Shown here piece by piece: positions 1-8,900 of a DNA stretch of 64,000 nt. How positions within the stretch are numbered: the stretch's first letter is position 1; each line of letters starts with the position of its first letter. The stretch is from Luteimicrobium xylanilyticum (GTDB taxonomy: Bacteria; Actinomycetota; Actinomycetes; Actinomycetales; Cellulomonadaceae): NCBI RefSeq assembly GCF_009429125.1, contig NZ_CP045529.1:4144276-4208275 (forward strand). The letters run 5' to 3'. The notes under the pieces are model-generated. The model was not told the DNA's origin and did not search any database. It worked only from the letters and a program-made list of their open reading frames with translations. Position numbers and translations under genes: made by a program.

Positions 1-242
1 AACAAGTCAAAGTCTTGAAAGAATCCTGGCCACCCATCCGCGAATGTTAGAAATGATCTAAACTGTGGATTGAGTCGCACTCGAAGTCGTTCCTCGGCCG
101 CCGAAATTTCCCGCTCTCCCGCTGCGACTCTCGGAAAATGAACACGCCATGGCGACCTATCGCCGAGGGCAAGCAGCCCCTGCTGAACAGTTACGAGCTC
201 GACTATCTCGGCCCGCCAGTCGCGGGACACACATTCAGACAT
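1..242 (-). CDS. SMI1/KNR4-type immunity protein, C-terminus cut by window edge
   Basis: The minus strand is open from an ATG at 242 to the window edge, giving about 80 residues. The start sits 4 nt after the TAG stop of the orphan toxin tip and has a GGGAG motif upstream. The segment AAEERLRVRLNPQFRSFLTF, followed by ADGWPGFF, matches the SMI1/KNR4 pattern of an acidic AAE.RL..RL helix, then FL...GW. That family commonly supplies immunity proteins in polymorphic-toxin loci. By position the protein should neutralise the Ntox15-like toxin immediately upstream. The remainder lies outside the window, so length and integrity cannot be judged. The family call is moderately confident; the pairing is inference. 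Confidence 0.65.
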   Translation of the reverse strand, partial: MSECVSRDWRAEIVELVTVQQGLLALGDRSPWRVHFPRVAAGEREISAAEERLRVRLNPQFRSFLTFADGWPGFFQDFDL

Positions 243-246
243 CGCA

Positions 247-615
247 CTATTCTCCCACACCAAACAAGAACTCTGTTGGACGAAACCCAAGGGGGTATCG
301 AAGCGACTGTCCACCAAGGCTACTATTGACCCTCGGCGTGAGGTCCATCCACTCGGGTGGCGTTGCGCGACCGGTCCAGGTCGTATCGGGCACGTGCCCG
401 GCGTGACCGTTGTACGGATTACCCTCGCTTGCCGCCCGCTGCCGTTCCGCCGCTACGGCACGGTTGACGTCTGCGCGCAGTGGCCCTCGAGTACTGACGC
501 GACCTGTGGGCGAGAGGTCGCCATTACACAGAGCACGGTTACACCCTTCAACATAGGGCCGCACCTGTGCGATCTCCTCGTCGGTTGCGCCCCCGTATCG
601 CATCGACGGTCGCAT
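247..615 (-). pseudogene. Orphan Ntox15-like (HxxD) nuclease toxin tip
   Basis: This 122-codon frame has no convincing start or ribosome binding site; a TGA at 622-624 closes it just upstream. The protein carries TGRVSTRGPLR, then ER..A...G.PYNGHAGHVPDTTWTG, then VNSSLGGQ..RYPLGFRPTEF. The GHVPD segment is an HxxD motif, the predicted active site of the Ntox15/Toxin_43 nuclease domain found at the C-termini of Rhs and type VI effectors. Because it lacks a delivery N-terminus, I read it as a displaced (silent) toxin tip behind the Rhs gene. It is followed after 4 nt by a likely immunity gene. It could be reactivated by recombination with the Rhs gene, but that is inference. A start at an internal ATG cannot be excluded. 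Confidence 0.65.
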
Positions 616-704
616 CGCGCATCATAAGGAGATCGGCAGCGGCACCAAGGGAGCGTGCCGCCTTACGACGCACTTCAGGTTGGAAGGATTGTCGTACAGT
701 CTCA

Positions 705-908
705 CTAAAGCCATTTGCGAGCTTCAGAAAGTAGCCATTCAACCGCCTCGAACGGTACGTTGGGCAGGAATAGGGTTACGGTACGGCGCCCCGTCTCGTC
801 GTCGTCGAAGACCTCCGCCACGCGGGTTCCATCGTCGGCCGACAACTCCATTCCCATCCCGTCGCGCGAGCCGACAGAACTAGCCAAAATCAGCCGATAC
901 CCGTACAT
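705..908 (-). CDS. Small unknown protein, probably frameshifted immunity-like gene
   Basis: The ATG at 908 gives 67 residues ending FEAVEWLLSEARKWL, rich in Asp/Glu and with a DDETGRRTVTLFLP strand-like stretch. I do not recognise the family. A second ATG at 955, with a better ribosome site (GGAAGAGG), opens a 15-codon frame, MSNEGDFMGFLEPVQ, whose TAA overlaps the ATG at 908 (TAATG). Either the short peptide is translationally coupled to the main frame, or the two are one gene split by a frameshift. The second is attractive because GFLEPV..YGYRLILAS reads like a continuous protein. Its position between toxin cassettes suggests an immunity-type role, but nothing in the sequence proves it. Confidence 0.45.
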   Translation of the reverse strand: MYGYRLILASSVGSRDGMGMELSADDGTRVAEVFDDDETGRRTVTLFLPNVPFEAVEWLLSEARKWL

Positions 909-1194
909 TACTGGACCGGCTCCAAGAATCCCATAAAGTCACCCTCGTTACTCATTCGAACACCTCTTCCGGTCGAATCCCAGATATTCGTCACCCTGTC
1001 AAGAACCTGGCGCCGTCCTGCTCTATGCATAACATCCCGGCTTCTCGAAAAGATGGCTCGTCCTTCCCCGCCGATCCTCGTAGGAGTAGTGACTCAGATC
1101 GTTCCCATGCCCGATCACCCCTTGACGACTCCAACCTTCCTCGAGAGCCATCTACTGGGTCCGCCACCATCATCGATAGGCGGCTCGCAGAGGG

Positions 1195-2193
1195 CTAGTT
1201 GTGATGTCCAGGGACGTTGGTCAGCCGGCTGATCGGTGGCTGGTTGCCGATCGCGGAGTGGAGCCTGTGGTGATTGTAGAAGTGGAGCCAGGCCGGGAGC
1301 ACGGCGTTGCGTTGCTGGGTTGAGTCGTAGAGGCGGGCGTAGGCCCATCCGTCGGCCAGGGTCCGGTGGAAGCGTTCGATCTTCCCGTTGGTCTGGGGCC
1401 GGTAGGGGCGGGTCCGCTTGTGGGTGATGTCGAGGGCGGCGCCGGCCTCGCGCCAGGTGTGGGAGCGGTAGGCCGATCCGTTGTCGGAAAGCACGCGTTC
1501 CACTTTCACGCCGCGGGCGGCGAACCAGGCCACCGCGCGCTTGAGCACGCCGATGGCGGTGGCCGCGGTCTCGTCGGTACAGATCTCGGCGTAGGCGACC
1601 CGGGAGTGGTCGTCGATCACGGTGTGCAGGTAGGCGGTGCCGATCTTCGGGTTGCCCTTGTCGGTGTAGCCCGTCCGGGTGCGGGCGGTGACGTGCGTGT
1701 TCCTCTTGCCCTGTTGTCTTCCCAGGTAGCGCCACCCGCCGCCGTCGGGGATGTTCGCGAACTTCGTGACGTCGACGTGGATCAGTGATCCGGGGTGGTC
1801 GTGCTCGTAACGACGTAGCGGTTCGCCGGTGACCCGGTCAATCCGGGCCAGCCGGTTGATCCGGCACCGCACCAGGACCGCGTGCACGGTCGAGGCCGGG
1901 ATGCCGAGGCGACCGGCGATCTGGACCGGTCCCAATCGGTGGCGCCAGCGCAGCCGCACGATCGCCTTGACCATGTGCTGCGGGGTGCGGGTCGGGCTGC
2001 GCCGTGGCCGCGAGCTGCGATCCGTCATCCCCGCGGGCCCCTCGGTCCGGTACCGGTCGGCCCACTTCTTGGCCGTGCGCGCCGAGACCATGAACATCTT
2101 CGCCGCGGACGAGTAAGTCCAGCCCATCTCCACGACCAGGCGCGCGAGCCGCAGCCGTGTCTTCGGGGTGAGCAGGGCGTTAGCGTGGGACAC
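1195..2193 (-). CDS. IS481-family transposase
   Basis: This DDE recombinase catalyses cut-and-paste of the surrounding element. I chose the GTG at 2193, giving SHANALLTPKTRLRLARL, because GGAGG lies six bases upstream and family members start with this motif. Longer starts at 2259 (ATG) or inside the terminal repeat (TTG) are less likely. An N-terminal helix-turn-helix (AAKMFMVSARTAKKW) is followed by a leucine/arginine-rich second DNA-binding region and the rve core. The core shows IHVDVTKF (first Asp), LSDNGSAYRS (second Asp) and NGKIERFHRTL (Glu). The protein ends ...VPGHHN, and its TAG stop is supplied by the CTAG target duplication rather than by the element itself. The gene appears intact. 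Confidence 0.88.
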   Translation of the reverse strand: MSHANALLTPKTRLRLARLVVEMGWTYSSAAKMFMVSARTAKKWADRYRTEGPAGMTDRSSRPRRSPTRTPQHMVKAIVRLRWRHRLGPVQIAGRLGIPASTVHAVLVRCRINRLARIDRVTGEPLRRYEHDHPGSLIHVDVTKFANIPDGGGWRYLGRQQGKRNTHVTARTRTGYTDKGNPKIGTAYLHTVIDDHSRVAYAEICTDETAATAIGVLKRAVAWFAARGVKVERVLSDNGSAYRSHTWREAGAALDITHKRTRPYRPQTNGKIERFHRTLADGWAYARLYDSTQQRNAVLPAWLHFYNHHRLHSAIGNQPPISRLTNVPGHHN

Positions 2194-2323
2194 GAAGGCC
2201 TCCGGTGGGTGGAAGTGGTTCCTCGACAGCTCCACTTCACAACCGGAGGCCTTCGTCATCCGGTAACCCGGCCCCGTGTCGCCATCACGGAATCGGAACA
2301 ACGTCCCTGGACATCACAACTAG
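1195..2323 (-). mobile_element. IS481-family insertion sequence
   Basis: Perfect inverted ends lie at 1195-1219 and 2299-2323. Each is CTAG followed by TTGTGATGTCCAGGGACGTT plus one further G. CTAG is itself palindromic and is the known preferred target core of IS481, so the outer four bases are best read as a CTAG target duplication and the inverted repeat proper as the 21 bp inside it. A single intact transposase gene fills the element. It sits between the Rhs immunity gene and the orphan toxin cassette, and may have separated genes that were once contiguous. The perfect ends and intact gene suggest a recent insertion. Confidence 0.88.
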
Positions 2324-2441
2324 TCCACCAAGAAAATCCGGCACCTGTTCACCGACCCGATAAAGGAGGAGCTTCCCTCCAGCAGCACCCCACGACACTA
2401 CACGTCGGGCGCCACCTATCCGTGCAACAGTCCAGGGCTCG

Positions 2442-2996
2442 TCACGAGCCCCGCAGCACGAAGGCATCTAAAAAGTCTCCACCCGCCTTGGCGACGAATC
2501 CGCGCAGCTCGACAAGGTTCTGCGAGGCGCCCGCCAGGCGTCCAAGTATCTCTGATACCTGCCGGTCCGCGCTCTCGATAATGACGGCGGCGCGGTCCGG
2601 GCTTCTGGAGGCGGAATACTCAGCGGCTTCTTGAACTTGTCGCACCGCCCAAATAACAGTTCTATCAGCGGGTAGCGCGGAGGCCTCTATAGCATAGACA
2701 AGAGCAGCCAGTGCATTTTCAGCGTAAGGCAAAAAGGGATCCCACGGACCATCCTCGTCAGGAACACGCGACTCAACTTCCGAAGCCGATATCATCACCG
2801 GACCGCCACCGTCAAGCGCACTCCAAACCTCGTCGAGCACCGGCTTCGCAAACCCGACGAGGGTGGATGAAGAACTTTCATCGAAGACTTGAAGCAGCGG
2901 GATCAGCCACTCCGCACATGCCGCCGCAAGGGCGGCCTTACGCGATGGTGTCAACCGTGCAATTGCTGGCTCGATGCTCTGCTCGATTCCGCTCAT
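2442..2996 (-). CDS. Immunity protein of the Rhs toxin (DUF416/YjaG-like)
   Basis: The start ATG at 2996 overlaps the Rhs stop (TGATG) and has GGAGGG upstream, so it is translationally coupled to the toxin gene. The 184-residue protein is acidic and mostly helical. Its pattern (IARLTPSRKAALAAACAEWLIP, then LDEVWSAL, then PYAENALAALVYAI) resembles the DUF416/YjaG fold: an L..L..W/R...AFAA..ERM.P segment, an LD.VW segment, then an acidic Y....A..A...+. segment. Placement directly after a toxin C-terminus is the defining context of cognate immunity proteins. The role is inferred from position; the DUF416 similarity is by eye. Confidence 0.65.
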   Translation of the reverse strand: MSGIEQSIEPAIARLTPSRKAALAAACAEWLIPLLQVFDESSSSTLVGFAKPVLDEVWSALDGGGPVMISASEVESRVPDEDGPWDPFLPYAENALAALVYAIEASALPADRTVIWAVRQVQEAAEYSASRSPDRAAVIIESADRQVSEILGRLAGASQNLVELRGFVAKAGGDFLDAFVLRGS

Positions 2997-5900
2997 CAGT
3001 TCCCTCCGTACCACCACGCGGTTCGCGGGCTGAGGATGGTCGCCCCATGATCCTCAAGGAAGGCTTGGCATGTGGGGCAGAAGGGTCGAGAAGCCGCGAT
3101 CCCCTGCGGGGCTAGCCCTTGCCCAAGGGCTTCATTTACAGCGGTCACCTCAGCATGGTCACCGGGAGACTTTGCAATTACATCGCCCGCCTTCGCCAGA
3201 GCCTTTTGGGCGCCCGAGAGGTCACGCCCCCCACCGGCCAGGACATCTGCGCCCTCATCAGTACTCAAGACGGCAGACGTTCGTCGGCTTTGCGCGATCC
3301 TGTCAAGCGCGCCGCTCAGCTCGTCGGCGCGTGATGCGAGTCTACTCGTCACCTCAACGGCATCGGGCGCCTCCTTGACCGCGCCAACCACCAGGGCACT
3401 GACGCACACCTCGGACGCAGCTAGACAGGCAACCCAGCCGCCAGCGACGAAGATGACGCCGATAGCGATCATCCCGCCATACGGGCTGGACTGTCCGCAC
3501 ACGTTGGCGCATGCGGGGTATCCGCTCGACGTCGGTGCCGGGGCTGTGGTGTGGGTCGGGCTGTGGTGCCCGTTCGACTTCTTCCCGCCCCCGGACGTGA
3601 TGGGCGAACCGCCAGTCGCGTACGAGGAGATCGTGACGTGGACCGGTGCCCGGACCGTGTGGGCCTTGTAGTGGGAGTTCGATGCAGAGGAGGGCTGTGC
3701 TGGTGCGGTCCCTGGGCCCGCGGGGCGACCGTGGGACGCGTTGTCCCACTGCTTGTCGGTCATCCCGTCCGGGTGCGGGTTGGTGATGATCAACCCTGAT
3801 GGGTCGGAGAACGTGACCGGGTTGTTGCCCGCATACGCATACGCGTTCCACTGCTGCGGATTCGCCGTGTCCAGCACCGGGTCCACCGACACGAACCGCC
3901 CCGTGACCGTGTCGAGATACCTCGCGCCCACCTGCGTGAGCCCCGAAGCGTCCAACACCTTGTCCAACATCGCGTGGTCACCAGGCCACGCCGGCTTAGC
4001 ACCCCGCACGTTCCCGAACGGGTCGGTATACCTGCGCGAGACCACGTTCGTGCCGTTCGCGATACTGACCAGCGCCGTCCCCTGCGGATCCGACACCAGG
4101 GTCGACACACCCGCCAGACCCGTCCCCGTGCGCACCGCGACCGTCTGCCCAGCAAAGCTGTAGTACCGCTTCGCGGACAGGGTCTGTGTCGAGGTGTTCA
4201 ACGTCAGCTCTTCACCACCAGGCAGATACGCCGTCACGCTCGTGCCCTGCCGGCGGACCAACCGGTTCCCGTCCGCGTCATACACCGACGCGTCCTGACT
4301 GGTCGCCCCGGCCTTCACGTCCGACAACTCACCGCGCGTATCCCACGTCAACGTCTGCGCCGTACTACCCGCCATCGCACGCGAGGACATGTTCCCCGCC
4401 GCGTCATACCCGAACGACGACGACGTGGTCGTCCCCGACGGCCCCGTCGTGTTGATACCCGTCACCCCATGCGGACGAGCCGACCCCGCCACCGGGTACG
4501 TGTACGCCGCGACCGTGTCACCACCCGAGGCATGCGTCGTCTGCGACGTCCGGTTCCCCACCGCGTCATAGCCCCACGACGACCAATACGGGGCAGCCCC
4601 ACCCAAACCCAACACCGACGCAGCACCCGCACACGAGTTCGACGACGGCGTCCACGCCTGCACCAACCGACGCAACCCGTCATACGTGAAGCACTGCGTG
4701 TCCGCCTTGGAGCCCGCGACAGTCGGCTTGTCCGCCACCGATGTCACGTTCCCCGCGTCGTCGTACCCGTAGGTGATGTGCAGGACCTCCCCTGTCGCGT
4801 TCTCCAACCACAACGCCTGCGAGGTCATCCGGCGTGAGGCCTGGTCGTAGGTGTACGTGAGCTGGTCCACGTACGAGTTCGACAGGTCCATCGACAGCAT
4901 CTCGCCGTAGCTGGAGTACGTGTCCTCGGCCACGTACGCACCCCAGCCGTAGGGGCCACCCATCCACTCCGGGCGGTTCAGCTTGTCGTAGTAGGTCGTC
5001 ACCTTCTCCGCACCCAGGCCGCCGCCTGCGGGCAACGAGACCGACTGCAACTGCTCGTCCAGTGCGTACGCGTACGTCGTCGTGTACGTCCCGGCAAGCT
5101 TGCCCTCCGACGCTGGCAGAGTGACCGACTGTCCGAGCGGCTGGTACGCGTTGTCATAGCCCGTCACCGCCGTGGTGTACGCGTTCGACCCCACATAGCT
5201 CGTCGAGCTCGTCAGCTGACCCTTGGCGAGGGTGTCGTAGGTCCACTTCGCCAGCACCGCCCCAGTGGCCGAGGTGTCGCGCTCCTCGGTCTTGCGACCG
5301 AGCGCGTCATAGCCGTACCAGAGGGTCTTGCCGCGGGCGTCCTTGGTCGAGGTGACCTGGCCTGCGTTGTCGTACGTCGTGGTCGTGGTGCCCTTGTCCG
5401 GGTCCTTAGCGCTGATCTGCCGGCCCCGCACGTCATAGGTGTAGCTCCACGTGTTGCCCGCGGGGTCCTTCATCGAGACCAGCCGGCCACCGTGATCGTA
5501 GGAGTACGTGGTCGTCTGCGAGGCACCGGTCGTCGACCCTGCCGTGTACTCGATCTCCTTCGTGGTGCTGCCCCGGGCGTCGGTCACTGTCGTGGTCGGC
5601 GTGCCCCCGGACGGCGGGGTGACCGTCGTGCGGTCACCGCCGTAGGAAGTGGTCGTCTTCCACCGGTCGACCTCGTCGTCCTGGAACACGTCCGCGGTCT
5701 GCCGCCCCGCGCCGTCGTAGGTGTACAGGTCGCGGGACGGGATCGAGTCGGGTGTGGTCACCACGGTGGCCGACGGCGACCCGGTCGTCGGCCACGCGTT
5801 GTTCGCCTTGGTCAGCAGGCCGCGCGAGTCGTAGAACTTGTCCGTCACGAGCCTGCCGCCCGTGTCCCGGTTCGCACCCGGTGCCTGGGTCTGCCGCTCG

Positions 5901-8900
5901 CGCAGCAGGCCGTCCGAGATCGTGACCGAGCTCAGGTACGTCGCCCCGTCCTGGTTCAGCGTGCTCGTGGTCACCGCGTTGTCGCCGGCGCCCACCTTGT
6001 AGGCGTACTTGACCGACGCGGACGCCGTCGTCGCGCGCCCCGGCTTCCACACCGCGGTGATCCGGCCGAGGCCGTCATAGGTGGCCGTGGTGACCTTCCC
6101 CGCCGGATCCGTCGACTTCGTCGGCACACCACGCAGCGGATCCAGGACCGTTGTCGTGGTCTGGGCTGTCAGGGCTCCGGTCCCGTCCGGGTCGGGCGAG
6201 GTCACCGTGGTCTGAGTCACCGGCCCACCCGTGGCGGGCGTGTACGCGGTGGTCGTCTTGCGGCCGAGCGCGTCGGTCGTCGAGGTCGGTCGCCCGTCCG
6301 CGTCGTAGGTCGTCGTCGAGGTGGTCACGTACGAACCGGTCGATCCGGAGTAGGACGACGCCTCCTGCGTCGAGGTGACCAAGCCCTTGGTCGGGGTCGC
6401 CCCGTACGCGCCGCCGTCGTAGACGGTCCGGGTGTCAGAGATCACGTCGCCGGGGTAGGTCGCCGTGTCCACGTTCGCACACCGGACCCCCAGCGTGTAG
6501 GACCGCTTGATCGTCGTGACGATGTTCGCGGACGTGTTGCGGGCGTACTCGTTGGTCGTGCACCGGTCGTCCGAGGTCGTGGACACGTCACCGATGTCAT
6601 CCACCGTCAGTGGCGTGCCGTACGTCGAGTCGTACGTGGTGACGGTCTTGGTGACCCGCTCACCGCCCGACAGGGCCGGCGCGGTCGTGTGCGTCTCGGT
6701 GGTGCCGACTCCGAGCAGGTACGACTTGGTGCCGTCGGGCGCAGTCGAGGTCGCCGCCGACCGCCACGGGGTGTTGAAGGTGTCCGAGACGACGGCCGAC
6801 CCGTTGTACGTGATCTGCTCGCGCAGGAACCCGTTGTACCGGTCCGCATCGTCGATGCCATCGACCTGTGCCGACCTGCTGGTGCCGTCGGCCTGGTGGT
6901 CGCCGTCCATCCCGCGGAAGTAGCGGTAACGGACCTTCTCGCGGTTCGCAATGCCAGTCGACCCGGTGACCACGTCGACCGTGCCGTAGCCCCGGAACTC
7001 CGACCAGGTCCGTTGCGCCACGGGGACCAGCTCGTTGTCGTCGTAGTGCCACGCGGGCGACCCGACGTAGTCGTAGTCGGTCTCCACCGGGAGGGACGTC
7101 GCGTCACCGCCGTACTGGATGAGTGCGGTCACGACGTACTTGTGGAAGTACTCCACCCGCGGCCCGCCCGACCCCTCCGGGTCCCACACGACCGGGTAGC
7201 ACATCCGCGTGTTCGAGTCCTGCCCTTCCGCCGAGGTCGACGGATGATCACTCGTGGTGCAGTCGGGTGCCGAATAGTTGACGGTCACTGTCCCGCCGGC
7301 CTCGGTCGTGACACCGCTGACGCGATACCGGTACATCTGCGGGCCGTAGTCACCGGTGTCGTCGACGCGGTTCGGCATCTGCGTCCCCGAGAACGTCACG
7401 GCAGGTAGGGCAACCGATCCGTTGGACTTGCCCGTGTGCACGATCTTCGCGAGCCACAGGACGGCGTTGGACCCGTCGCCCGGGTCCGGGAACGACTGGG
7501 TCAGGGCCCAGGAGTCCACATCCTTGTACGCGCCGCCCGAGTACACCTGCGTCGTCACGGTCGTCAGCCGCTTACGCGTGAAGAACGACGGGGAGGTCTG
7601 CGTCGCGCAGGTGGTGGACGACGAGCAGATCAGATCGAACGGAACGTCCGGCCACGACGCGGCAGTGCTCGACGTCAGGGACGAACAGTCAGTGGCAAGG
7701 CACCGCTCGGCGACCGTGAACGCCACGTGCTGCGGGGCGGGTGCTGCCGTCTCGGAGCCCTTGCGCTGGCCGTAGTCGATGCCCGTCAGGTAGCCGCCGC
7801 GAACGTAGGACGAGACCGCCTCGTTCAGGTTGCGACCGTAGTAGTTGGTCTCCTTGGCGTACTTGTACGTCATCGTGTTACCGGCCGTGTCCACGACGTA
7901 GTCGAGGTTCCACCGCCACGCCTGCTGGCACCACGAGTCCGCGAAGGCGGTCGCGTGGCACGGCTCGCCCGCGTTGTTTCCGTACACCGGAACAGTCCAA
8001 GCAGAGTTCAGTGCCGCACTGTCAGTGGGCCGCTGGTCTTCCCCGAAGAAGTACTGCGTGCCGTCGGTGGTGATGACCTCCCAGTACTCGTGGTCGTCGT
8101 CCCCGTTGGCCGCGCCCGTCAGGTGCTTGACGAGCGTCCCGTCGTCATCCTTGGGATGCCATACGTCGCTCGTCCCGTCCTGAACGAGCTCGACGGCCTT
8201 GCCGCCGAACACGAGCGTCGCGTTGTCCGTCTTCCAGCACAGGTCACCGGTCTTGTGTCCCGCGTTGTTCGCCCCCGAGCTCGTCGAGTCGTCCGCGCAC
8301 GAGGCGTACTTGCGTTCCACGTAGCCGGCATCCATGTCCCAGCCGTCACCGATCCAGGACGTCTGGTTGTTCGTCGTCGCGACCTTGCCGTCGACGGACC
8401 CCGAGTCGTAGGAGATCGCCAAGTCGGGCGACGGCCCACCTTGGGTCGCCGGAACCGACAAGGGGTAGGACCAGGTGAAGTCACCGGTCTGATTGCTGAC
8501 CTGCCACGCCGCCGAAGCCGACAAGGGCGTGGCCGACCAGTCGCCTGACGAACCCGACGCGGTGGCCGCCAGGGCCATCACACCCATCGACGCCGTCGCG
8601 ACCGTCGCGGTCACGGTCTGGCTCGCCGTGTCGTTGGTCGAACCCGACACCGGGGTCTGGGTACGGCATGCCGCCTTGTCCGGTGTCGTCAATGCACAGT
8701 CAGGCAACCTGACCAGCCGGAGCCGAGAGGACCAGTCACCGCCGTAGGCACCCGCAAAGTCCGAGTAGTCGACCGAGACGTCGACCTTGCCCGCCACGCC
8801 CACATCCGTGGGCTCCAGGTCGAACACCACGCCCTCTACCCCGGCGTGGGTCGCCGCGTCGTGGTCCGCGACAGTGACGCCGACCTCGGCGCCGTCCCCG

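Noticed and set aside
548..742. A TTG-initiated frame overlapping the start of the orphan Ntox15 tip.
   Set aside because: It overlaps the end of the better-supported small gene, has no family resemblance and carries no start signal; at most it hints at a frameshift upstream of the tip.
2285..2467. An open frame that, joined across the excised IS481 to 1115-1194, gives a continuous peptide.
   Set aside because: Composition is not protein-like, there is no ribosome site, and nothing is recognisable; it may be chance in GC-rich DNA.
4186..8548. Many long open frames on the plus strand opposite the Rhs gene.
   Set aside because: They are Arg/Pro-rich antisense shadows of the GC-rich repeat gene, without starts or ribosome sites.
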